Source: Symplocastrum torsivum CPER-KK1 (lineage in GTDB: Bacteria; Cyanobacteriota; Cyanobacteriia; Cyanobacteriales; Coleofasciculaceae). From it: a stretch of 59,626 bases of DNA. The stretch spans positions 1 through 59,626 of the forward strand of contig JAHHIF010000047.1 in assembly GCA_019358875.1 (NCBI GenBank), written 5' to 3'. Shown piece after piece: positions 36,601 through 44,059 of the stretch. Made by a program: the position numbers and the translations under genes. The notes below the pieces were generated by a model, which had not been told where the DNA came from, ran no database searches, and was given only the letters and a program-made list of their open reading frames with translations. Within the stretch, counting starts at the first letter, position 1; each line of letters starts with the position of its first letter.

Positions 36601-37018
36601 AGCCAATACCAGTTGCTGTAGTTGCGGTGAAAGCCGCTGGCACATCCAGACGCGCATTCTGACCAAAGACAATGCCAGCCGGATTCATCAAGAAAAGATT
36701 GGAATTACCCCCAGTGACTTGAATCAATCCGTCAATGACTGAGGGATTACCACTATTAATACGAGTGAGGATATTCTGAATCGTTGGGTTGGAGAGGAAG
36801 TTTGCCGTCTGGTTTGAATCTAGACCAAACTGCGTAAAACTATGGAAGAGATTTGCCCCATCCGCCGAGGTCTGACCGCCAGTAATGTCATAGCGTGTGT
36901 TATCAGGTGATACAACAGTGCCCGTGCCATCAGCCGCAGGGACAATTGGTTGTGCTTGTGCGACAGATGGAAACAGGCACAAAAAAGAAACTAGGAAATA
37001 ATTATATTTTCGTTTCAC
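33602..37018 (-). CDS. exported TPS-adhesin/CHAT-protease fusion protein
   Basis: An 1138-residue protein. A signal peptide (KRKYNYFLVSFLCLFPSVAQ, cut after AQA) is followed at ~23-140 by a two-partner-secretion haemagglutinin domain (SNLFLMNPAGIVFGQNARLD) and beta-helix repeats to ~560. A linker of DPDPDTNP repeats spans ~570-685 and a CHAT caspase-like domain ~780-1138, with the expected pair His981 (HLATHA) and Cys1024 (LSACKTALG). This suggests secretion of a caspase-type protease through an Omp85-like partner; none is adjacent. The start is GTG 37018, 8 bases after GAGG, giving a clean signal peptide; an ATG at 37231 would hide it. The function is inferred. Confidence 0.82.
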   Translation of the reverse strand: MKRKYNYFLVSFLCLFPSVAQAQPIVPAADGTGTVVSPDNTRYDITGGQTSADGANLFHSFTQFGLDSNQTANFLSNPTIQNILTRINSGNPSVIDGLIQVTGGNSNLFLMNPAGIVFGQNARLDVPAAFTATTATGIGLSNQWFSATEPNNYATLVGTPSAFDFSTTGTPGAIVNAGQLSVANGQNLSLLGGTVVSTGGLNAPGGQINVATVPGQSLLRITQPGHLLSLEILPSDAPLTPLSLPQLLTGSGDTGIVVNGTGQAELAGSGLPIEDGDIVANQVTSQTATLSAQNNLSLVESTLQTTGDLNLLAQDTVRVRDSVANPFIAKTGGNLYVEGIQGVDILALNHLQTPFQSGGNLSLVSDGIISGDAHFKSGGSFSVLNRSGGFGNFYSLYDPIIDSATDVNLGDYTGVALKVTSGGNITGGNIRITGPDEDPNNLIPTTDPDYLTLTTTPSLIMNATGSIDVGNINTSNQGQGDAGLVRLTAVNDITTGNITTSDRGPGNAGSVTITSTQGNIVRGAIDTSEQGPGDSGAVTLTAGGTITPGDDSGINQGEQGPGNQAGAPTITQNTNPDPDPDPDPDTNPDPDPDTNPDPDPDTNPDPDPDPDPDTNPDLDPDTNPDPDPDTNPDPDTNPDPDTNPDPDINPDPDPDTNPDPDTNPDPDTNPDPDTNPDPDTNPDPGDNTSTNNSLLANSLQQPATQEVSSAEDVADIVETRDRFFTSQFEKYFGKSLKAPSANATLSSSQTTLQNIEQATGVKPAVIYVTFVPQMLTQDEANSSSSASLNSNIRNFEYQLELVLVTSTGAPIRKRVEGTTRAKVLRVADQLRLEVTNVRSKDDYLFPGKQLYQWMIAPLEAELKAQGIQNIGFVMDVGLRSLPIAALYDGQEFLIEKYSVGLLPSLTLTDTSYTDIKDAQVLAMGAEKFTDLRPLPAVPVELSTITSSLWKGESFLDDAFTLQNLKAQRKQRPYGIIHLATHAVFRSGAPKNSYIQLWDTKLRLDQLSQLGWNNPPVELLVLSACKTALGDEQAELGFAGLAVQAGAKSVLASLWSVSDEGTLGLMTQMYEQLRQAPIKAEALRQTQLAMLKGQVQIQGGQLVTTSKTLPLPPELVRMGDKDLKHPYYWASFTMVGSPW
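34970..35310. repeat. GGGTCT/TTAGTA hexanucleotide repeat tract in the CHAT gene
   Basis: This tract consists of the units GGGTCT and GTTAGTATCT. On the minus strand it encodes DPDPDT, NPDPDT and similar. Unit number varies between sub-blocks (single, double and quadruple GGGTCT), as expected from slippage. The unit lengths are multiples of three, so length changes keep the frame. Confidence 0.9.
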
Positions 37019-37969
37019 TTTTCTGACCTCATTTTCCTTTTCCCCACAGGGAAGCGAACTATCGTTCCCAAGCATTTTGTCACCTGCGGTTAGCGGCTTC
37101 TGCCTACAGCCACTTTCCTTGAATTTTCTAATGAAAATAAAGACACTGTTCATTTCAACGGATTGCACTGCCAACTTAACTCCAGCCATCGAGTGTAGGA
37201 AATCTAGAACCCCGATGAGCCTCAAACTCAATTTAAATCTGTTTGATTACTTTATTAATAGATCTCTGCGTTTTCTCTAGAGGTCAGAGGCTACTAACAA
37301 CAGACGAAACTGCTAGATCTATCAACGGATTAGGTAATCACACTCGATGTCATTTAGTCTTGACGTTTGTCAGACAAATTAAGTGCCCTGAGAATGGAAG
37401 CTGATTAAAACTGTTCACCTTACTGTTTTCCTACGAATGCCAATCTAACTTCTGTTTAAGGTAGTGCTGAAACAAGTATCTGTACTCTTGTGTTCTTCCC
37501 TGGCACTATCAAGGCAGCCTTGCCCTTTTATAGTATTACGCTGAAACTTAGAGATTTCGGGAAAGTTACACGCGCTGCCTTACCTAAGAGTGCTGCTTAC
37601 TGTCTTCTGGCAATGCTTTGAAGGTGAATTGTTTGCTTTGTATTAAATAGTATATCGCAAAGCTTATCTTGTAAGGTGTTCTCTGTCGATGCAACAATCT
37701 TCTTTAAGATAATTTCCTGTATCAAGAGAGTATTTCATAAAATCTTTTTATTAGTAACTTAATCTTGGATTTATAATAGTAAAATTCAATGTACTCTTGG
37801 GAAATTAATAAGGTAATAACCCAACTTATTCCCTAACCTGATATGAGAACAATTGATACTAAATTCTTTGTAGAAGTGCCCTAAACAAAAGGTTTAAAGG
37901 GGTACGCTGTTGTGTACCCCTTACTAAAAGGTGATGCAATATCAAGATGAAATTGAAAGTCTCGACTCA
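37019..37969. other. 951-bp gene-poor region upstream of the CHAT gene
   Basis: No convincing gene. The region from 37700 to 37860 is A/T-rich with a TATAAT at 37772. A strong hairpin AAGGGGTAC/GTACCCCTT (37897-37905 with 37914-37922) lies near the end of the minus-strand decarboxylase gene and may terminate it. The 200 bases before 37231 remain open in the CHAT frame but lack homology-like content. Confidence 0.5.
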
Positions 37970-38641
37970 CTAATAGCTAAACGCTGCTTCTTGGCGTCCT
38001 ACTACTTCTGGTGTACCCGCAACTAAACGCAACTGATCACAATGGAATGTTAACCAAGGTTGCTCTAAGCCTAAGCCAGCAAAGGGGCTGCCGACGGGAA
38101 CTTGTACCTCGCTGCTTACAAGACCGACTTGAGCTTGCAACTCACCCTTGAATAAGAGAATAGAAGCTAATTCTGTGCTGAAAACATCGCCGCTGAACGG
38201 CAAGGGTAACCCAAAGTTTTGGGGGTGGTAGCTGAGGCGGCATAGCGTCTGTTCTCCCTGACGAACAATAACGCGCTTGTTATAACCGGAGGTTGTGCGA
38301 TCGCTATCTTTCCAAGTAAAGTCAGCCATTTGTTTCGGGAGTCCCCAAATTTCTCGTCCCCCCTCAACTGAATCAGCGTTGTCTACATAGATGTGAGAAA
38401 TCCAACCCCCAACTCTGCTGGTATACCGTATAAGACCAGCCACCACAATCAACTCACTGTACTCCAACACGGAACCGGGACCGTAATTGGATAGATAAAC
38501 CCCGCCTATAGTCTTGCCAGGAAAGACAGAGACAATCTCAAATTCTTTAGGGATAAGTGGACGTACTCGCTCAATATCAATAAGTTGAACAGTCTGAAGA
38601 GCGTAGCCTCGGAGTGTCCAGGGTGCCGATGGATAGGCCAT
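37970..38641 (-). CDS. acetoacetate decarboxylase-like protein
   Basis: A 223-residue enzyme of the acetoacetate decarboxylase fold, which uses a lysine Schiff base. Visible family marks are PWTLRGYALQTVQLIDIERV, GVYLSNYGPGSVLEYSELIV near 47-66 and GGREIWGLPKQMADF near 94-108, in which Lys103 aligns with the Schiff-base lysine. In the clostridial enzyme the next residue is also Lys, which lowers its pKa; here it is Gln, so the reaction may differ (decarboxylase, dehydratase or aldolase-type). Length is close to the family norm. It stands alone. The hairpin at 37897-37922 would end the transcript. Confidence 0.75.
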   Translation of the reverse strand: MAYPSAPWTLRGYALQTVQLIDIERVRPLIPKEFEIVSVFPGKTIGGVYLSNYGPGSVLEYSELIVVAGLIRYTSRVGGWISHIYVDNADSVEGGREIWGLPKQMADFTWKDSDRTTSGYNKRVIVRQGEQTLCRLSYHPQNFGLPLPFSGDVFSTELASILLFKGELQAQVGLVSSEVQVPVGSPFAGLGLEQPWLTFHCDQLRLVAGTPEVVGRQEAAFSY

Positions 38642-38844
38642 AGCAATTTGGGATTCTAGGTTGGTAGTACTGAGCCAGATGTAATGTACATTTCAGTCCT
38701 TTAATCACTTAGCAATTTGTAAGTCGTCGCTTTTTGTCCGTTGTTCAATGGAAGCAACACACTACAGAAACAATCAATTGCTACCGTGACAAAAACTCAG
38801 GCTATAAACCGAAGTAATTAACCGAACTTGAATTACAAACGGCA

Positions 38845-40956
38845 CTATACTCCTAAGCTTAATTCCCAACTTTTAAGAGTTCCTATATCCATAGGAGCAT
38901 AATCTATGACCTGCAACTGCCAGACACCCGCCGTTGGTAGATTGAGGAGTTGCTTAAGTGCAGGTGTGGTATCTACAGAATAGGTTTCTTGGATTTGAGT
39001 TCTAGAACCAAGAGTGCGATTTTGTATCAGCACAGTCTGACCTGTGGGTGCTTTCAAGCTCACCTCAATATCTCCTAAGAAAGTGTGTTCAACACTGACT
39101 GTGACCTTAATCTCTCGTACAGTTGCTGAGTCATTCACCCGAATCGTACTCATAATCCCTTGGGGGTTGTTGTCAGGAATCCCAACCGCGCTATCGTTAC
39201 GTCCTGTGATGCGGCGAACACTAGCTTGGGAACTTTGGGCGATTTTCTGCTTAGCCGCTTGTACCGCTTTAAAGGCATTTACCTTGCCATAACCGAACCA
39301 CTGCGAAAAACCATTTGTATCGTAAGTACCCAATCGCATTCCTAATTGAGGGTCAGCATCCTGGTCAACAATTTTGTCTGCCGTTTCTTGGAGAAGACGC
39401 TTCACATCCTGCGCCGTGAGGTCAGGGTTAGCGGAGAGTACCAATGCTGCTACACCTGCAACGACGGGACAAGCACTGGAGGTGCCGCCAAATGAACTGA
39501 CAAAATTTCCGGATTCGTACCCTAGCACTCCTACCAGATCCGCAGTAAAAACACCCAATCCAGGAAGTTGTGCAGTTACTTCCGGTGCCGTACTAATAAA
39601 GCCAGTTTTTTCAAACCACATTCCGGGTGGTGCATTGTTGCTGGGCGCACATACCGAGACATTTGTACCCCAGTTGCTATAGGCAGATTTTTTGCTGAGG
39701 CTGGTACAAGCAGAAACAGTGATGACATCTGGGTGAATCGTGAAGCCACCTAGCCAGTTTGTCGGACCATTAAGTAAGCCACTCGGCCAACCTCGCTCAA
39801 AGATGGTGCCACTGACGGGACGATTGGCATTACCGGCTGCGAAGACAACGACACAGCCTTTCCCCCGACGACCTTGGGTTGCAGCACGGGTAAGGGCTGC
39901 CCGTTGGCGTAAGGAGAGGGGGAAGTAAACGGCGGCAGGTCCCCAACTGCACGAGACAACACTTGCACCATTGGCAATACAATAGTCAAACAACTGTTCT
40001 ATGGTGTCATCATCTAAGTAACCAGTTGTGCGGAGAGGCATCAATGCACAGCCAGGGGCAACGCCAACAATCCCATTGCCATTCTCTTCAGCAACCGCGA
40101 TTCCCGCGCAAGCAGTTCCATGACTCTCATCCGAAATATCTGGCAGGGGCAAAAAGTCTTGGTCTTTGAAGTCTTTGGGCGCAACAATTTTGCCAGTTCC
40201 TTGAAAATCTGGATGGTTCAAGTCAACGGCATCATCAGCAACGGCGACAACAATAGAACGAGTGCCGCGAGTGATGTCCCAGGCTTTTTCAATATCAATG
40301 TGAGAATTAGTGGCTAGTGCTGAACCACCGTTGTGGTAGAGATACCACTGTTGAGGATACTGGGAGTCACGGGGGCGGTAGTGGGAGTCTTGGGGAACAA
40401 CGATGTTGGGTTCAGCGGTTAAGACTTCGGGACGCCCCATTAATCGGTTAGCGATTTTAACGGGATTTTCTGTGGCGTTACTGGTGACTTGGAAGACAAA
40501 GGTGTTGGGGATGCCCTCTACAAATTTCACGGATTGTAAGCCGAATTCGGAGGCGATCGCATTAATGACTCCTTCATCCGTTTCTGGAGTAAATTGAATT
40601 GTCAACTGGTCAGTTAGGTAAACCAGTGTCTCAGGATTATTCTTGAGTTGGTAAACATGACTGGCATAGGCGACAGCATCACTATTGCGTGCTGCCTGCA
40701 TTGCCCTGTCCCGTTGCCGGGGGTCAACTCGAAATTCTTTGAGTAGAGTGCGGGGGATTTCTCGTTGTTCTTTGATGGGTAAGGCTTGTGACAATTGTTC
40801 AGCAGCGTCAGAAGTTGTGCTAACTGTAAAGCGATCGCTTACCTTCAAAAGTGCTAGTTCCTCGCCTCCTCTTTGTAACAGTACGCCCACATTTTTTTCC
40901 GGGACACCCGTTGTGGAGGGGGAATCTTCTGGTGCAGACTCTGGGAGGCTAGTCAT
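38845..40956 (-). CDS. S8 subtilisin-like serine protease with P domain
   Basis: A 703-residue protease of the kexin-like branch. The catalytic triad is visible: Asp241 or its neighbour in VAVADDAVDLNHPDF, His279 in DESHGTACAGI, and Ser493 in FGGTSSACPVVAG, with the oxyanion Asn region FAAGNANRPVSG near 372-383. Residues ~590-703 form a P/Homo-B beta domain (SVEHTFLGDIEVSLKAPTGQ, then IGTLKSWELSLG). The N-terminal ~200 residues look like a prodomain. No clear signal peptide is seen at this start, so export is uncertain. The first triad motif has DDA where DSG or DDG is usual. It could process surface or regulatory proteins. Confidence 0.9.
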   Translation of the reverse strand: MTSLPESAPEDSPSTTGVPEKNVGVLLQRGGEELALLKVSDRFTVSTTSDAAEQLSQALPIKEQREIPRTLLKEFRVDPRQRDRAMQAARNSDAVAYASHVYQLKNNPETLVYLTDQLTIQFTPETDEGVINAIASEFGLQSVKFVEGIPNTFVFQVTSNATENPVKIANRLMGRPEVLTAEPNIVVPQDSHYRPRDSQYPQQWYLYHNGGSALATNSHIDIEKAWDITRGTRSIVVAVADDAVDLNHPDFQGTGKIVAPKDFKDQDFLPLPDISDESHGTACAGIAVAEENGNGIVGVAPGCALMPLRTTGYLDDDTIEQLFDYCIANGASVVSCSWGPAAVYFPLSLRQRAALTRAATQGRRGKGCVVVFAAGNANRPVSGTIFERGWPSGLLNGPTNWLGGFTIHPDVITVSACTSLSKKSAYSNWGTNVSVCAPSNNAPPGMWFEKTGFISTAPEVTAQLPGLGVFTADLVGVLGYESGNFVSSFGGTSSACPVVAGVAALVLSANPDLTAQDVKRLLQETADKIVDQDADPQLGMRLGTYDTNGFSQWFGYGKVNAFKAVQAAKQKIAQSSQASVRRITGRNDSAVGIPDNNPQGIMSTIRVNDSATVREIKVTVSVEHTFLGDIEVSLKAPTGQTVLIQNRTLGSRTQIQETYSVDTTPALKQLLNLPTAGVWQLQVIDYAPMDIGTLKSWELSLGV

Positions 40957-41023
40957 AGGTTATACGGCTCCAAACAAACACTATTTTCCATTCTCAAAGG
41001 GTGTCTAGGCTAGTAGCCCTGTC

Positions 41024-41055
41024 AAGGTGTTAGGTCGTAGGTGTTAGGTTTTAGG
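41024..41055. repeat. GGTGTTAG short tandem repeat
   Basis: Units GGTGTTAGGTCGTAGGTGTTAGG lie before the periplasmic-protein gene; they are the inverse of the CACCTAA units at 33555. Confidence 0.65.
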
Positions 41056-41231
41056 GGAAAAGCGATCTCTTCAATGTTGGTCAGGAAACTTTTTAGTTTG
41101 GGTTTCAGTCTAACCTCGCGAGACTTTGGCACTTTATCTACTGCCACTACTGCAACCGATAGTCTTCTGGCAATGGTAAGATACCGAAGTTTGATACGCT
41201 GTTTCTTTATCGATAACCCCAAAATTATTTC

Positions 41232-41864
41232 ATGGTCTCCTCTGGAACTGTCCGTCGCCTAGGCTTTACCTGCCTTGTCTCCTTACCATTCACGGCTGCT
41301 TTGGCGCTCCTGCCTCCGGCACAGGCTCAAAATGCTGACCCTGTGCTTCCAGAAGGTGCCGATGAAATGCAGCAAGACTTGACCGATCCCAATGACCTAC
41401 GACCTTTGACCCAAGATAGCAGCCTTCTAAGTTTACAAGGAGGGCAGCGGTTGATGGCAGAGGCAAGTGGTGCGGTTGATTCACAAAACTATACCTTAGC
41501 TGCAACAAAGCTTCAGGAAGCACGTCAAGTCTTCAACCAGTTGTCTAACTTCTACCAACAGCTATCGACCAGTTTTTCGGGAATCGACAACCGGATTTTT
41601 GATGCCCAACGTCAAAAAGCCCTGGAAACAGCAGAAATGCGAGATGAAGCAACTTATCAGCTAGCACTGGTGCATCGGGCGCAAAACCAGCCTGAGTTAG
41701 CTGTACCGTTGTTAATTCAGATTATTCGTTCTCAGAACCCAACACGCGACCTAGGTAAACGAGCCTACCAGCAGCTATTTGAGTTAGGGTTTGTGGATTC
41801 TCCCTATCCTAGACCACGCAATAGCCAGCCTACTTCTTCCTCGCCTGCAACTCCTGGAAGTTAA
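41232..41864 (+). CDS. exported helical-repeat (TPR-like) protein, unknown
   Basis: A 210-residue protein with a signal peptide (LGFTCLVSLPFTAALALLPP, cut after AQA). Residues ~75-195 are helical, with TPR-like pattern pieces (LMAEASGAVDSQNYTLAATK, MRDEATYQLALVHRAQNQPE, and RAYQQLFELGF). The tail is Ser/Pro-rich. It is probably periplasmic or thylakoid-lumenal and mediates protein contacts. I do not recognise the family. It lies just upstream of the BolA/Grx pair on the same strand, with a 38-bp gap, so the three may share a transcript. Confidence 0.7.
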   Translation: MVSSGTVRRLGFTCLVSLPFTAALALLPPAQAQNADPVLPEGADEMQQDLTDPNDLRPLTQDSSLLSLQGGQRLMAEASGAVDSQNYTLAATKLQEARQVFNQLSNFYQQLSTSFSGIDNRIFDAQRQKALETAEMRDEATYQLALVHRAQNQPELAVPLLIQIIRSQNPTRDLGKRAYQQLFELGFVDSPYPRPRNSQPTSSSPATPGS

Positions 41865-41902
41865 ATTAGACGTAGAAGGTTTAGGAGAAACGGGAGTATC
41901 GA

Positions 41903-42163
41903 ATGATTAACCTAGAACAAGTTGAGGCAATGATCAAGGCAGAGCTACCAGATGCTCAGGTGCAGGTTCAAGACCTAACGGGTGGTGGTGACCATCTGCA
42001 AGCAATCGTTGTTTCTTCAGCCTTTGAAGGTAAGTCCCTGGTGAAACAGCACCAGCTTGTTTACGGGGCGCTGCAACAAGCGATGGCAACAGAAGCCATT
42101 CATGCCCTAGCTCTTAAAACCTATACACCTGCTGCGTGGAATGCGGCGAGTCAGGTTGTTTAA
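41903..42163 (+). CDS. bolA: BolA family protein
   Basis: An 86-residue BolA-fold protein, a partner of monothiol glutaredoxins in [2Fe-2S] sensing and trafficking. The sequence shows GGGDHLQAIVVSSAFEGKSL and VKQHQLVYGAL with the conserved His that ligates the shared cluster, then IHALALKTYTPAAW. GGGAG lies 6 bases before the ATG. The monothiol glutaredoxin gene starts 81 bp downstream, giving the classical pair in one unit. Length is normal. Regulation is not visible beyond a shared upstream region. Confidence 0.93.
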   Translation: MINLEQVEAMIKAELPDAQVQVQDLTGGGDHLQAIVVSSAFEGKSLVKQHQLVYGALQQAMATEAIHALALKTYTPAAWNAASQVV

Positions 42164-42244
42164 GCCGCAACCTTCAAAAGTACGTTCTCAACCATCGCTA
42201 AACTAGAGCTATGGGAAGATACACAAAGGGATTTAACTAAAACG

Positions 42245-42568
42245 ATGACACCAGAACTGAAAGAGCGAATTGACAGCTTAGTAAACCAGAACAAAATTAT
42301 GGTTTTCATGAAGGGCACAAAGCTGATGCCCCAATGTGGTTTTTCTAATAATGTCGTCCAGATTCTGAATACTCTAGGTATTCCTTTTGAAACAGTGGAT
42401 ATCCTGGCGGATCAGGAACTGCGTCAGGGAATCAAAGAATACTCCAATTGGCCGACCATTCCTCAGGTGTACATTAACGGGGAGTTTGTCGGTGGCTCAG
42501 ATGTGATGATTGAGCTGTATCAAAACGGTGAATTACAGCAACTAGTTGAAGTAGCCCTGGCTTCCTAA
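42245..42568 (+). CDS. grxD: monothiol glutaredoxin (Grx4-type)
   Basis: A 107-residue monothiol glutaredoxin that carries a [2Fe-2S] cluster with glutathione, usually together with BolA. The active site is CGFS with Cys31, preceded by IMVFMKGTKLMP; the glutathione-binding WPTIPQVYINGEFVGGSDV near 72-90 includes the cis-Pro. It is full length. The gene follows bolA and precedes a terminator. Functional linkage to BolA is well established for these families. The downstream region is filled with IS remnants. Confidence 0.95.
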   Translation: MTPELKERIDSLVNQNKIMVFMKGTKLMPQCGFSNNVVQILNTLGIPFETVDILADQELRQGIKEYSNWPTIPQVYINGEFVGGSDVMIELYQNGELQQLVEVALAS

Positions 42569-42645
42569 AAAACAACGGCTGAGCGCAGTCCACGACCCAA
42601 CCAATAAAGCTTGTGTCAGTAATTCTGTCAAAGCAAGTTGTACTT

Positions 42646-42675
42646 GAAAAAGCCCGCAAGTGTGGGCTTTTTTCA
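42646..42675 (+). terminator. rho-independent terminator after grxD
   Basis: AAAAAGCCCGCA pairs with TGTGGGCTTTTTT around a short loop; the stem AAAGCCC/GGGCTTT is perfect and followed by six Ts. It ends the exported-protein/bolA/grxD unit. Confidence 0.85.
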
Positions 42676-42701
42676 TATCTTCTCAACCAACCAAGATGTA
42701 T

Positions 42702-43223
42702 GTAGGACTTACGCATTGACTGATTGACCTGATGGGTCGGTGTAATACAAGGTTATTAGCTGAATTCCTTTGACGACTCTATGATGTTTTCCTGACCAGA
42801 AGTACCCGATTAATTCTGTTAGAGCTGGGTCGCTATAAGGCTTATCAATGACTGTATCGTCTCCGCTTAATGTGCCGTCTATTAAATCAATATGTTGTTT
42901 GATTTCGTCGAACAAGTCTTTGGGTTCATACCTTTCTCGCAACAGAAAGCGGTTGATGCTGTCATGGGAAACATCCCCAAGAATTTCTGATAAGCGATTA
43001 CAGCCAGCATACTTGGGTTCAGCCAGCAGGAATAAAGTGTAGGTGTCGAGATTGCACTTAGCCGTTGATGGCTTGCTTCGCGTTCTGATGGTCTTTAATC
43101 TGTGGGAGACAACAGCAGCATTATCGATCTCAATCGTCCCTGTGACGAAGAGAGATCGCATCCTGAGTCACAAGTTAGTCTCTATTGCATATCATATTCA
43201 CCTTGTCAATGCGTAAGTCCTAC
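42702..43223. mobile_element. internally deleted insertion sequence with 19-bp perfect terminal inverted repeats
   Basis: The 522-bp element is bounded by GTAGGACTTACGCATTGAC (42702-42720) and its exact complement at 43205-43223. TAT lies at both outer flanks (42699-42701 and 43224-43226), a possible 3-bp target duplication. It carries only the N-terminal half of a transposase, whose frame runs into the left terminal repeat and stops there. This looks like a MITE-forming deletion derivative. Confidence 0.85.
42709..43161 (-). pseudogene. DDE transposase, N-terminal part only
   Basis: A 150-codon frame encodes YTLFLLAEPKYAGCNRLSEI, RFLLRERYEPKDLFDEI, GDDTVIDKPYSDP with the first catalytic Asp, and YFWSGKHHRVVKGIQLITLY, typical of IS4/IS701-type cyanobacterial transposases. 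The remainder of the catalytic domain, with the second Asp and the Glu, is missing: the frame passes into the terminal repeat and stops at TAA within it (SVNA then stop). It is therefore inactive by itself. It could still bind the termini if expressed. Confidence 0.85.
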
Positions 43224-43349
43224 TATTTTTCTTGATTTTGTCAAGATATTTCAGAGAGATACACCGGTAATAATTACCTGCCTTTACTCTGACGATTCTA
43301 CAAGAGCCACCGCAGTGCGTTCTTTCGTCTACCAGGACTTAAACAAATA

Positions 43350-43890
43350 TCAAGCCCAAATAAAGCCCAAACTAGCTTTATAAGCTAAGAATACGTCACG
43401 ATTATGATTCAACCACTCAATAAAACGGAAAGACATCGCTGTACGAAATGCATCCATTGCTTCAGGAAAGGTGTTTAAAGGTATTGTTCTCTTCCCTTCG
43501 AGGCGTGATAGTTTAACTTCAATAGATGCCACCCACACAGTTTTTGGTTTCTCTAAATTGAGTTGGGTAGGAGTGAAAGCTTCACTAGGCAGTGATTTGG
43601 CTAAATTATCTAAACGTATTTCTTCAAAATATCCCCCTTCAGCAGCAATAATTACCTTACGATTTTTAGCAATTCCTCCTATATACTTGAGTTTCCTTTT
43701 TTCCAGTTCAAGAAGAAAGGTCGTGTTATTTCTATAACCCGCATCAATCAGTACGATGCCAGGTCGGTATCCTCTCTTCTTACTTCGGTCAATTAAAGCT
43801 AATCCTAACTCTGGCTTCTTCTTAAATTCAAATCTTTTTTCCCTTCTGGCAAAGAACTGGCGTGCTGATATAAAAGAATGTCTCTTTATT
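43350..43890 (-). pseudogene. C-terminal remnant of a second DDE transposase
   Basis: Reading the minus strand from about 43890 to 43350 gives FFARREKRFEFKKKPELG, VLIDAGYRNNTTFLLELEKR (second catalytic Asp) and KYIGGIAKNRKVII, then VWVASIEVKLSRLEGKRTI and a tail ending in YKASLGFIWA. No N-terminal half or start is present, and the join after GKRTI looks shortened against normal transposases. It comes from the same broad IS4/IS701-like class but does not simply complete the element at 42702, which has its own terminal repeats. It is a decayed fragment. Confidence 0.7.
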
Positions 43891-44059
43891 CAGCTATTAT
43901 GCGGAGGTTGATTCAGCCAGAATACTATATAGTAGACTTATAGATTAATTAGTATTTTAATGAAACCAAAAGATAAGTTGGCTGTCTCTACTCTTCTCTG
44001 AAGGAGTGAAAGCAAATTTTACTTAATTATTATGCAAAATCGATCTTCTGCGTGCATCT
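43891..44059. other. A/T-rich leader of the exopolysaccharide cluster
   Basis: Between the transposase remnant and the first glycosyltransferase the DNA is A/T-rich (TATATAGTAGACTTATAGATTA near 43925). It probably contains the cluster promoter. No gene or clear -35/-10 pair was fixed. Confidence 0.4.

Noticed and set aside
36482..36742. 86-codon plus-strand frame
   Set aside because: It is antisense to the TPS haemagglutinin domain of the CHAT fusion; Cys-rich look is a product of the reverse frame.
39374..39682. 102-codon plus-strand frame
   Set aside because: It is antisense to the catalytic domain of the subtilase and lacks any domain signature.
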